Shown here one piece after another: positions 1 to 6,294 of a stretch of 10,674 nucleotides of DNA. Numbering within the stretch: the first letter of the stretch is position 1; every line of letters starts with the position of its first letter. Location: NCBI GenBank assembly GCA_028292305.1, contig JAQGMQ010000877.1, positions 1 through 10,674 on the forward strand, written 5' to 3'. The translations under genes and the position numbers were made by a program. The notes below the pieces were generated by a model. That model saw only the letters and a list, made by a program, of their open reading frames with translations, was not told the DNA's origin and searched no databases. This stretch comes from Rhodoferax sp. (GTDB lineage: Bacteria > Pseudomonadota > Gammaproteobacteria > Burkholderiales > Burkholderiaceae_C).

Positions 1-1
1 G

Positions 2-241
2 CTGCTGACGCCGGTGCAGGGCGCGCCGGTCTACAACATGGTGGGCCAGACGGCCACCATGGACGAGGTGATGGCCGAGATCCGCCGCCTGGTGCCGGCC
101 GCGCAACTGCGCGCCGAAGGCAAGCCGCTGACGATTGCCGATGGCATCACCGAAGACGGCCTGGACGCGCTGCTGCCGGGCCGGCAGAAAACCACGCTGA
201 CCCAGGGCATCGCCGCCACGGTGCAGCACTACGGCCGATAG
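2..241 (+). CDS. NAD-dependent epimerase/dehydratase-like protein, C-terminal fragment
   Basis: Only the last 79 residues are in the window; the reading frame enters open at base 2 (LLTPVQGAPVYNMVG) and stops at TAG 239-241, so the N-terminal Rossmann domain and active site lie upstream. The visible tail (a strand PVYNMVGQ, a helix DEVMAEIRRLVP, and a short end TLTQGIAATVQHYGR) resembles the C-terminal substrate-binding lobe of extended SDR-type nucleotide-sugar epimerases, in which a 'YN(V/I)GG' strand precedes a helix of the form 'EVxxxI'. The assignment rests on this pattern alone. The stop is 20 bp before the Gfo/Idh/MocA start, which implies co-transcription. A GTG at base 14 is only an internal codon. 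Confidence 0.6.
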   Translation: MLTPVQGAPVYNMVGQTATMDEVMAEIRRLVPAAQLRAEGKPLTIADGITEDGLDALLPGRQKTTLTQGIAATVQHYGR

Positions 242-261
242 ACAGGCACCAGGAGACCCGG

Positions 262-1299
262 ATGCAGAAACTTCGCCTGGCGGTGATCGGCGCTGGCGCC
301 ATCGGCCGCACCCACATTGCCTTGGCCCGCGACCACGCGCTGTTCGATTTGTCAGCCATTGTGGACAACAGCGAGGCCGCCCGCGGGCTGGCCGCGCAGA
401 TCGGCGTGGGCTACCACACCGACGTGGCGGCGATGCTGGCCACCGAAAAGCCCGACGTGGTCATCATTGCCACGCCGAATGCAACCCATGCGGACATCGG
501 CATCCAGTGCCTGCAGGCCGGCGCGCATGTGCTGGTCGAGAAACCGATCACCGACACGCTGGCCGATGCGCGCCGCCTGTGCGACGCCGCCGAGGCCGCG
601 GGCCGGCATTTGCTGGTGGGCCACCAGCGGCGCTACAACGGCATCCTGCGTGCGGCGCGCGGCATCGTGCAGTCGGGCCGGCTCGGCAGGCTGGTGTCGG
701 CCACGGGCATGGCCACCTTCCTGAAGCCCGACCCGTATTTCGACATGGACTGGCGCCGACGCAAAGGCGGCGGGCCGATCCTCATCAACCTGATCCACGA
801 CATCGACCTGCTGCGCTTCCTGATGGGCGAGATCGACAGCGTGCAGGCCACCAGCGCCAACGCGGTGCGCGGCTTCGAGGTGGAAGACACGGCGGCGGTG
901 ATCCTGCGCTTCACGAACGGCGCGCTGGCCACCATGACCGTGTCCGACAGCGCCACCACGCCCTGGAACTGGGACCTGGCCGCCGGCGAGTCGGCGCACT
1001 ACCCCCGGCAGGACGTGAACACGCATTTCATCTCCGGCACGCACGGCTCGGTGACGTTGCCGCGCCTGGAGGTATGGGAATACCGCAGCGACCGCGGCTG
1101 GCACCAGCCCCTGACACAGGAGCGCATTGCGCTGCACGACACCAACCCCTATGCCGAACAGCTGCGCCATCTGCATGCCGTGGTGCAGGGACAGGAAGAG
1201 CCGGTGTGCAGCGGGCGGGACGCAATGCGCAGCCTGCAGGCGGTGCTGGCGATCCACGCGGCAGCGGCAAGCGGCGGGACGGTGAGAGTGGGGGATTGA
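262..1299 (+). CDS. Gfo/Idh/MocA family NAD(P)-dependent oxidoreductase
   Basis: 345 aa, the usual size for the family. The N-terminal Rossmann fold has G10-x-G12-x-x-G15 (AVIGAGAIG) and an acidic residue after beta-2 (IVD35). The family motif E93-K94-P95 supplies the catalytic or nicotinamide-contacting lysine. The C-terminal alpha/beta domain begins near residue 125 and contains GGGP-ILINLIHDID (about 169-182), with H179 and D182 at the positions of the 'GxHxxD' catalytic motif; the more usual 'DxG' before it is replaced by N-L-I. The ATG at 262 has an AGGAG Shine-Dalgarno in 'caccaggagacccgg'. Members oxidise or epimerise sugars, inositols or sugar acids in the cytosol; the exact substrate is not readable. 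It lies 20 bp behind the epimerase-like gene and is followed by an SDR, which supports a carbohydrate catabolic operon. Confidence 0.93.
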   Translation: MQKLRLAVIGAGAIGRTHIALARDHALFDLSAIVDNSEAARGLAAQIGVGYHTDVAAMLATEKPDVVIIATPNATHADIGIQCLQAGAHVLVEKPITDTLADARRLCDAAEAAGRHLLVGHQRRYNGILRAARGIVQSGRLGRLVSATGMATFLKPDPYFDMDWRRRKGGGPILINLIHDIDLLRFLMGEIDSVQATSANAVRGFEVEDTAAVILRFTNGALATMTVSDSATTPWNWDLAAGESAHYPRQDVNTHFISGTHGSVTLPRLEVWEYRSDRGWHQPLTQERIALHDTNPYAEQLRHLHAVVQGQEEPVCSGRDAMRSLQAVLAIHAAAASGGTVRVGD

Positions 1300-1301
1300 A
1301 G

Positions 1302-1413
1302 AAGTCCGGCGACAGGCTCAGGGCCACCGGAGAACCAACGGACCGCCCTGCCCTCTTGCCGCAGGGTCCATTCCGCCCGGGCCAGCCCCGTTCGTGCTGA
1401 GCCTGTCGAAGCC
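1302..1413. repeat. REP-like inverted repeat pair
   Basis: CGACAGGCTCAG at 1310-1321 is repeated in perfect inverted orientation as CTGAGCCTGTCG at 1397-1408. Outside the 12-bp core the arms remain similar: the left arm continues into gggccaccgg and the reverse complement of the right arm into cacgaacgg. Between them is a nested imperfect stem (GGAC 1340-1343 with GTCC 1366-1369, CCTG 1347-1350 with CAGG 1362-1365). The core matches a palindromic element I recall as abundant between genes in many Burkholderiales genomes (consensus near TTCGACAGGCTCAG); a copy count cannot be made here. It fills the gap between the dehydrogenase and the SDR and could fold in the read-through transcript. Confidence 0.75.
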
Positions 1414-1453
1414 CCTCGCCATCCAAGTGCCCACAACCCAAAGGAACCTTTCA

Positions 1454-2281
1454 ATGACCCCTGCAACGCCAGCTCCCCTGCACGCCCTGGTCACCGGCGC
1501 CGCCGGCGGCATCGGGCGCGGCATCTGTTTCGCCCTCATCGAACAGGCGCGCCGCGAAAACCTGTCGATCCACATCTCGGCCGCCGCGTCAACGCCTGGT
1601 GACAAACTCGACGCCCTGCTGGCCGAGCTGCGCCAGGCCGGCGCCACGGCCACCGGCGTGACGGGCGACGTGACCGACCCGGCGCAGTGCGCGTCGCTGG
1701 TGGCGCAGGCCCATGCCGGCGGCGGCGACCTGACGGCGCTGGTCTGCAATGCCGGCGCTTCCGGCCCGGGCAAGCTGGCCGATCTGCCGGTGGCGCAGTG
1801 GGACCACACCTTCAACCTCAACACGCGTTCGGTGTGGCTGATGGCACAGGCCGCGCGGCCGCAGCTGATGCGCACCGGCGGCAGCATCACGGCGGTGGCG
1901 TCGATGTCGGGGCTGACGCCGCACCCGGGCTACGGCGCGTATTCGGCGGCCAAGGCGGCGCTGATCATGCTGTGCCGCCAGCTGGCGCAGGAGTGGGGCG
2001 CCGACGGCATCCGCGTGAACACGGTGTGCCCGGGCATGACCCGCACGCCGCTGACCGAGCCGGTCTACCACGACCCGGCGGTGAAGGCACAGCGCGAGGC
2101 CCTGGTGCCGCTCGGGCGCATCGGGCAGCCCGACGACATTGGCCAGGCCGTGGCCTACTTCAGCGGCCGTGGGGCGTCGTATGTCACGGGCGCGGTGCTT
2201 GTGGTGGATGGCGGGGTCTCGGACCACATGCTGACGATGATCCCGGGCCGGCCAGGGCGGTCGCCGGTGGGCACCACCTGA
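1454..2281 (+). CDS. SDR family oxidoreductase (classical short-chain dehydrogenase/reductase)
   Basis: 275 aa. The cofactor motif TGAAGGIG spans residues 14-21, D72 lies in GDVTD, and N99-A100-G101 is the structural NAG motif. The catalytic set is S150 (VASMSG), Y163 and K167 (YSAAK), with the canonical 13-residue S-to-Y spacing. 'PGMTRTPL' follows beta-6 and 'YVTGAVLVVDGG' ends the fold, as in FabG-like SDRs. An upstream in-frame GTG at 1394 would add 20 residues (MLSLSKP...), but these are translated from the REP-like repeat. ATG 1454, preceded by AAAGGAA at 1440-1446, is therefore chosen. It is probably a cytosolic NAD(P)-dependent alcohol, polyol or 3-oxo reductase acting with the preceding dehydrogenase; specificity is unknown. 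Confidence 0.93.
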   Translation: MTPATPAPLHALVTGAAGGIGRGICFALIEQARRENLSIHISAAASTPGDKLDALLAELRQAGATATGVTGDVTDPAQCASLVAQAHAGGGDLTALVCNAGASGPGKLADLPVAQWDHTFNLNTRSVWLMAQAARPQLMRTGGSITAVASMSGLTPHPGYGAYSAAKAALIMLCRQLAQEWGADGIRVNTVCPGMTRTPLTEPVYHDPAVKAQREALVPLGRIGQPDDIGQAVAYFSGRGASYVTGAVLVVDGGVSDHMLTMIPGRPGRSPVGTT

Positions 2282-2398
2282 CGCGGGTCTACCCGACAGC
2301 GGTCTGCTCATGCCGGGGTATTCGCTACCGCGCCAGAGCGACAAAACCTGATATTCGGCCGTGGGCAAGACAGGTTCCGGCCAATGGTGAAACGCCGC

Positions 2399-2427
2399 TT
2401 GACCGCGGCCGCTACGCTGGTTAGGGT
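2399..2427 (+). promoter_or_regulatory. Putative sigma-70 promoter upstream of the 120-aa hypothetical gene
   Basis: TTGACC (2399-2404) and TAGGGT (2422-2427) are separated by exactly 17 bp. The -35 matches the consensus at 5 of 6 positions, the -10 at only 3 of 6. The site lies about 40 bp before the start at 2470 in an otherwise gene-free 188-bp interval, a sensible distance for a short leader. The prediction rests on hexamer matching alone. Confidence 0.35.
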
Positions 2428-2469
2428 GGAGGCGGGCCAGCGCCTTGGCTCGGCACAAAGGAGTTCGTC

Positions 2470-2832
2470 ATGCGCATCAGCGATGAAGAGTATTTCCGCA
2501 GCTGCGTCGCCAAAGAGCGGCACCTGGCCCACCTGCTCGGCCACCACCGGATCGAAGAGTGTTATGAGAACGCTGGCACCTTGTGGGAGAACACCACGCA
2601 GTTGCCGAAGTGGACACGCGACTGGGCGGCCTGCGGCGCGTTGATGACCGAACACGGTATCGACCTGCGCTTCACCGTGCTGCCGGGCCAGACCGAGCCG
2701 ACCGCCGTCAAGGCCGGCGCCACCACGGTGCAGGTGGCCGACCACCCGAACCGCGACCGCGCGGCGATGACGGCCATCGTCAAGGAAGTGAGCTTCCGCC
2801 TGGAGCACCACCGCGCGAAAAAAGCGGCTTGA
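2470..2832 (+). CDS. Small hypothetical protein, possibly an ABA-sandwich-like fold
   Basis: 120 aa, soluble, with no signal peptide or membrane segment. A strong AAAGGAG Shine-Dalgarno at 2457-2463 precedes ATG 2470, so this is very likely a real gene. The N-terminal half is helical and charged (residues 5-45), with an EECYENAG segment. The second half has the order helix 'WTRDWAACGALMTEHGI' (48-64), strand 'DLRFTV' (65-70), strand 'TTVQVAD' (85-91) and helix 'DRAAMTAIVKEVSFRLEHH' (96-114). The W-x-x-x-W-A-A-x-G helix followed by two strands and a long helix recalls small phage-type ABA-sandwich proteins, but that is a weak resemblance and no function is assigned. The stop codon is the first of three TGA-containing 11-bp repeats. 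Confidence 0.78.
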   Translation: MRISDEEYFRSCVAKERHLAHLLGHHRIEECYENAGTLWENTTQLPKWTRDWAACGALMTEHGIDLRFTVLPGQTEPTAVKAGATTVQVADHPNRDRAAMTAIVKEVSFRLEHHRAKKAA

Positions 2833-2859
2833 ACCGGGCCTGAACCGGGCCTGAACCGC
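2830..2859. repeat. 11-bp direct repeat TGAACCGGGCC carrying the stop codon
   Basis: TGAACCGGGCC occurs at 2830-2840 and 2841-2851, followed by a partial copy TGAACCG at 2852-2858. The first TGA is the natural stop of the 120-aa gene. Because the period is 11, the three TGAs fall in three different frames. It probably arose by slippage duplication. Confidence 0.85.
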
Positions 2860-2987
2860 GTCTGCGTTCGGCTTCGGCCAGGGGCACGGCGGAAGCGGCG
2901 GCCGCGCGTCGCCGGCGGATGGTAAATTGGCGCGTGCCTGTGGCACCGTCCGCTGTTTTCCACCCACCCAAGTTTTTCCACACTTCC

Positions 2988-3989
2988 ATGGCCCGTTCAA
3001 TTTCACGGCGCGCGTTCGGCGCGTTGGCCCGTCAAGCCACTCTTTGCGCCGCTTTCTCGGCATCGCTGCTCGGCGCCGGCCTGGCGCAGGCCCAAAGCGG
3101 CACCATCCGCCTGCTGGTTGGCTTTCCGGCAGGCGGCGGCACCGATGTGATCGCTCGCACGCTCGCCGAAAAACTCAAGGACGAGCTCGACGCGCCGGTG
3201 ATCGTGGAAAACCGCGCCGGTGCCGGCGGCCAGATCGCCGCCCAGGTGCTGAAAGCCGCGCACCCCGACGGCACGACGTTTTTCCTGACCCACGACCACA
3301 CGGTGTCGATCCTGCCGCTGGTGGTGAAGAACCCCGGCTTCGACCCGGCCAAGGATTTCGTCGCCGTGGCCGGCTTTGCCACGTTCGTCAACGCGCTGGC
3401 CGTTTCGGGCGGCACGCCGGCGAGATCGGTGGCCGACTACGTGGCCTGGACGCGCAGCGCCAACGCCGGCCGCGGCACGGTGGGCGTGCCCGCGCCGGGT
3501 TCGGTGCCCGAGTTCCTGGTGAAACTGATCGGTGAAAAATACGGCCTCGACCTGCAGGCCGCGCCCTACCGCGGCAGCGCACCGATGCTCGCCGACATGC
3601 TGGGTAACCAGATCTCGGCCGGAGTGGGCTCGGTGCCCGACTTCATCGAAAACCACAAGGCCGGCAAGATCCGCGTGGTGGCGGTGCTGGGCGGCTCGCG
3701 CCAGGCCTCGTTGCCCGACGTGCCAACGTTCGCCGAGCTCGGCCTGGCCGGCTTCGAGGACGTGCCCTACTACGGCTTCTTCGCACCGGCCGGCACGTCG
3801 CGCGCGTCGATCGACCGCTTCGCCGCCGCGATCTCGAAGATCGTAGCCATGCCTGACGTGCGCGCCAAGCTCACCGCCATGGGCCTGACCGTGGACTTCA
3901 TGCCGCCCCAAGTGCTGGCCGCGCGCGAACACGCCTATGCCCAGACCTGGGCGCACATCATCAAGGCCAGCGGGTTCCAGCCGCAGTGA
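2988..3989 (+). CDS. Bug/TctC-family tripartite tricarboxylate transporter substrate-binding protein
   Basis: 333 aa from ATG 2988, typical for Bug receptors. Residues 1-35 form an export signal: SRR-A-F at 6-10 fits the start of a twin-arginine motif, a hydrophobic stretch follows (18-33), and AQA|QS (35/36) is a good signal peptidase I site. The mature protein opens with IRLLVGFPAGGGTDVIAR (40-57), the hallmark N-terminus of the family, then VENRAGAGG (73-81), HPDGTT, FDPAKDF (119-124) and LPDVPTFAELG near the C-terminal third. It should bind a carboxylate or similar small ligand in the periplasm. No TctA/TctB permease genes lie in the window, so it is an orphan here, which is common for Bug proteins. 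An in-frame ATG at 2919 would put 23 residues ahead of the signal and is rejected. No clear Shine-Dalgarno precedes 2988. Confidence 0.93.
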   Translation: MARSISRRAFGALARQATLCAAFSASLLGAGLAQAQSGTIRLLVGFPAGGGTDVIARTLAEKLKDELDAPVIVENRAGAGGQIAAQVLKAAHPDGTTFFLTHDHTVSILPLVVKNPGFDPAKDFVAVAGFATFVNALAVSGGTPARSVADYVAWTRSANAGRGTVGVPAPGSVPEFLVKLIGEKYGLDLQAAPYRGSAPMLADMLGNQISAGVGSVPDFIENHKAGKIRVVAVLGGSRQASLPDVPTFAELGLAGFEDVPYYGFFAPAGTSRASIDRFAAAISKIVAMPDVRAKLTAMGLTVDFMPPQVLAAREHAYAQTWAHIIKASGFQPQ

Positions 3990-3990
3990 A

Positions 3991-4022
3991 ACGCATGCGG
4001 GGGGGTGGGCTGAGGCGTGCGT
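3991..4022 (+). other. Inverted repeat after the Bug receptor gene
   Basis: ACGCATGC (3991-3998) pairs with GCGTGCGT (4015-4022) with one G-T wobble, around a 16-nt G-rich loop. It begins one base after the TGA stop. There is no T tract, so it is not a convincing intrinsic terminator; it could stabilise the mRNA 3' end. Confidence 0.35.
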
Positions 4023-4101
4023 CGGCAAAAGTGGAAACAAAGGGTTCTTTTCGCCGCTTTACCAACAATCAATGGCTGCCGGCTTGCTTAGCATCGGAGC
4101 C

Positions 4102-4569
4102 ATGAACAGCAAACTCCTGCACCCCGAATCGCCCTGGAACACCGAGCTCATGCTGCCCCGCGTGACCGACAACGCCAAGCTGATGGAACTCCAGATCCTG
4201 TTGGGCGGCCTGTCGCTGGTGCTGAGCCGCGTGCACCCCGCGTTTGCCAAGACCCGATTCATGGCCACGCGCCGCCTGGCCATGCGCCTGACCCGCGGCC
4301 TCGAATACAGCGACGCCACCAAGGCCCACGTCGGCAGCGAAGACCTGAAGACGGCGCTGACCGAATGCGAAAAGGCGCTCGACCCGGGAACGCTGATCGT
4401 GCTGAAGAAGCTGCTCGCCAAGACACTGCGCGAAGAAATCGAATACGCCAATTTCGACCGGCAGATCGACTTCACCTACAGCGACTTCATCGCCGAAGAA
4501 CAGATGGTGGCGATGTTCACCAGCCCGGCGGCGCCCGTTGTGGCGGTGCCGGGTGCGGCGTTGAACTGA
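4102..4569 (+). CDS. Hypothetical protein, 155 aa
   Basis: I do not recognise a named family. From ATG 4102 the protein is soluble, mostly helical and charged. Helices are predicted by eye at about 23-45 (NAKLMELQILLGGLSLVLSR), 52-66 (a basic RRLAMRLTR segment), 79-92, 96-118 (TLIVLKKLLAKTLREEIEYA) and 126-140 (YSDFIAEEQMVAMF), ending in a short Ala/Val/Pro tail. There is no signal peptide, cysteine cluster or membrane span. GGAG at 4096-4099 sits only 2 bases from the ATG, closer than ideal. An in-frame ATG at 4072 would add MAAGLLSIGA but has no better ribosome site. The TAGCAT at 4089-4094 could be a -10 element, implying a very short leader. Consistent GC-rich codon use supports a real gene. 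Confidence 0.72.
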   Translation: MNSKLLHPESPWNTELMLPRVTDNAKLMELQILLGGLSLVLSRVHPAFAKTRFMATRRLAMRLTRGLEYSDATKAHVGSEDLKTALTECEKALDPGTLIVLKKLLAKTLREEIEYANFDRQIDFTYSDFIAEEQMVAMFTSPAAPVVAVPGAALN

Positions 4570-4893
4570 AGCCTGCGTCAAGAGCCGGGCAACCGGTTGG
4601 CCGTTTCCGCGGCTGACGGAAATAGGCAAAGTCGGGTGAACGAGCTTGCCGGTACCGCACGACTTCATCGCCCGTTGACCCAGTCGGACCCACCCCGTGT
4701 CCGGGCTGCAGCGAACGCACGCTGCCCGCGGTGAACACAGGCCGCAGGGGTTACATTGCCCCCTCAAGGCACCGCCATGCAAGGCGCGGTGACGCATTCG
4801 CGGGCGCAACACCCGTTTTGAAAGAGCCACTACCAGCATGCGTTCTGAAAACGTCAACGGCCACCATGCCGATGGCCACGGCACTGTAGCCTG
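4570..4893 (+). other. 324-bp stretch without a full-length gene
   Basis: No substantial ORF is credible here. It contains a hairpin TTTCCG (4604-4609)/CGGAAA (4617-4622) with a 7-nt loop and no T run, an AGGGG/CCCCT inverted repeat around TTACATTGC at 4746-4764, and a short leader ORF at 4838-4894 annotated separately. The rest shows nothing I can interpret. Confidence 0.6.
4746..4764. promoter_or_regulatory. Inverted repeat around a possible -10 (TACATT)
   Basis: AGGGG (4746-4750) and CCCCT (4760-4764) flank TTACATTGC. TACATT (4752-4757) matches the sigma-70 -10 at 4 of 6 positions and stands out in GC-rich surroundings, but no good -35 lies 16-18 bp upstream. It could be an operator-overlapped promoter for the acyltransferase with a leader of about 130 nt, or a simple hairpin. 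Confidence 0.25.
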
Positions 4894-4894
4894 A
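4838..4894 (+). CDS. Possible 18-codon leader ORF overlapping the acyltransferase start
   Basis: ATG 4838 opens an 18-codon frame, MRSENVNGHHADGHGTVA, ending at TGA 4892-4894. The final A of that stop is the first base of the acyltransferase ATG (TGATG), the classic layout for translational coupling. A GAAAGAG sequence (4820-4826) sits 11 bases upstream and could be a weak ribosome site. Three of the 18 residues are His. ORFs this short arise by chance, so this is a candidate only; its appeal is that the downstream gene lacks its own Shine-Dalgarno. Confidence 0.3.
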   Translation: MRSENVNGHHADGHGTVA

Positions 4895-6075
4895 TGCAGC
4901 GCGAAGAGTTGCGCGTGCACCCGGCCGAGGCCGTTTCCCCGTCGTTACCGGCGACGCCACCGCGGCCGAGTTTCCCCGCCATCGATGTGCTGCGCGCCAC
5001 GGCGGCACTGATGGTGCTGGTGTTCCACGTGATCGTGCTGGGCCACTGGGATGGCTTTCCGACCACCGGCCCGCTGCGGGTTTTCCGCAATGGATGGGCG
5101 GGCGTCGACCTGTTCCTGGTAATCAGCGGCTTTGTGATTGCGTTGGCGGCGCTGGACGGCTATGACCGCCAGGGCACGGGTTTCAGGACGCCGTTCGCCG
5201 TACGGCGGCTGGCGCGCATCCTGCCGCTCTACCTGGTGACGGGCGCGGTCTATCTCTTCGTCACGCGGCCGGAAATGTTGTCGGGCCCGTTGGCCGAGTT
5301 GCTGGGTCGCCTGGCGGCGTTTCTGCTGTTCGTGCAAAACCTGCTTCCCGGGTGGCACGGAGCGATCAACGGGCCGAGCTGGTCGGTGGCGCTGGAGATG
5401 CAGTTCTACCTGCTGATGTTGTGCATCACGCCGTGGCTGGCCCGCACGCGTGCCCTGCCATCGCTCATCGGCGCCTTGCTGGTGGCCGCGCTCTACCGCC
5501 TGGCGACGACGTGGTTGCTGCCCGCGCAAACGCATCCGATCACCGAACGCTTCGTCTATCTGACGCAGTTGCCGGGCGTCATCGATCTGTTCGGCCTGGG
5601 CATGTTGCTGGCGCTGGCGGTGCGCAGCGGGCGCGGCTGGCTGGCGCGCGTCCTGCGCCCGTCCTGGCCGCATTGCCTGGCGTGGGCCGCGGCGGCGGCG
5701 GTCTTGCTGGTGATCGCCGACCGGTTGTTCAGCCGCTTCGGCTATTGGGAACAACCGGCCATGCTGGTGGCCTGGCGCCCCCTGCTGTCGGTGGCGCTGT
5801 GCGCCCTGGTGGCCAGCGCCATCGCGCTGCCGGTGGCGAACGCACGGTGGCTGGCCCCGCTGCGTTATGTGGGCCAGATCAGCTACGGGCTCTACCTCTG
5901 GCACTTCCCGGTGCTGGTGGCCATCACGTCGCGCGATCCGGCACTGTCGGGCTGGCGTCTGCTGCTGCAGGTGCTGGCCGGCACGGGCGTGCTGGCGGTT
6001 TTGTCATGGCATCTGCTGGAGCAGCCCTGCATCCAGCGCCACAAGGCGTGGCGCGCGGCCCGGGCGCAAGCCTGA
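4894..6075 (+). CDS. Acyltransferase family 3 (OafA/YrhL-like) membrane protein
   Basis: 393 aa integral membrane protein with about ten hydrophobic segments. Family hallmarks appear in order: the I-D-x-L-R-A start of TM1 with R34-x10-H45 (RATAALMVLVFH), V71-D-L-F-L-V-I-S-G-F80, basic loop R104-R105-x-x-R-I-L-P, W163-S-V-x-x-E168-x-Q-F-Y, and a late S-Y-G-L-Y-L-W-H-F-P motif. These proteins transfer acetyl or other acyl groups across the inner membrane to polysaccharides, O-antigen or other glycans; the acceptor is unknown. Unlike OafA it has no C-terminal SGNH domain and ends in a short basic tail after the last span. The first ~25 residues are a Pro-rich cytosolic extension. No Shine-Dalgarno precedes ATG 4894, but a leader ORF stop overlaps it. 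It stands alone, with no glycan genes nearby. Confidence 0.92.
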   Translation: MQREELRVHPAEAVSPSLPATPPRPSFPAIDVLRATAALMVLVFHVIVLGHWDGFPTTGPLRVFRNGWAGVDLFLVISGFVIALAALDGYDRQGTGFRTPFAVRRLARILPLYLVTGAVYLFVTRPEMLSGPLAELLGRLAAFLLFVQNLLPGWHGAINGPSWSVALEMQFYLLMLCITPWLARTRALPSLIGALLVAALYRLATTWLLPAQTHPITERFVYLTQLPGVIDLFGLGMLLALAVRSGRGWLARVLRPSWPHCLAWAAAAAVLLVIADRLFSRFGYWEQPAMLVAWRPLLSVALCALVASAIALPVANARWLAPLRYVGQISYGLYLWHFPVLVAITSRDPALSGWRLLLQVLAGTGVLAVLSWHLLEQPCIQRHKAWRAARAQA

Positions 6076-6122
6076 ACTTCTGCGGACGACAAACGTTCGC
6101 CGTCCCTCGCTCACGCCCACCA

Positions 6123-6142
6123 CCGCAACCCTGCGGCCTTTT
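6123..6142 (+). terminator. Weak intrinsic terminator candidate after the acyltransferase
   Basis: CCGCA (6123-6127), loop ACCC, TGCGG (6132-6136), then CCTTTT. The stem is only 5 bp and the T tract only four, so termination would be partial. It lies 47 bp after the acyltransferase stop, at the right place and orientation. Confidence 0.35.
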
Positions 6143-6229
6143 CACAACAGCCGGACCGGGTTCGCCCAGGTGCCCAGGCCACGCCACTCGCGTTACATTT
6201 TGGTCAAACGGCACACGCGCCAAGCCACG

Positions 6230-6241
6230 CCCGCGCGCGGG
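6230..6241. other. 12-bp GC palindrome CCCGCGCGCGGG
   Basis: A perfect palindrome just before the in-frame ATG at 6244. In RNA it would hinder initiation at that ATG, which slightly favours the downstream TTG start for the GMC gene. Alternating CG runs are common by chance at this base composition. Confidence 0.4.
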
Positions 6242-6279
6242 ACATGCCCGAGAACACCGGCCCGTACGGCCCACACCCT

Positions 6280-6294
6280 GGAGACAACGCGTTG
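6280..6294 (+). promoter_or_regulatory. Shine-Dalgarno that decides a TTG start
   Basis: GGAGA at 6280-6284 lies 7 bases before TTG 6292-6294 ('ctggagacaacgcgttg'). The alternative ATG at 6244 has no purine-rich site in range. GGAGAC also precedes the Gfo/Idh/MocA gene in this window. Confidence 0.6.

Noticed and set aside
1589..2458. 289-aa minus-strand frame opposite the SDR
   Set aside because: Low-complexity His/Arg composition and no domain; the SDR on the plus strand explains the region.
3003..4040. 345-aa minus-strand frame opposite the Bug receptor
   Set aside because: Antisense shadow with no recognisable motif; the plus strand encodes a full canonical receptor with signal peptide.
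4604..4622. TTTCCG/CGGAAA hairpin as a terminator for the 155-aa gene
   Set aside because: Six-bp stem without a following T tract; recorded only as structure in the gene-free stretch.
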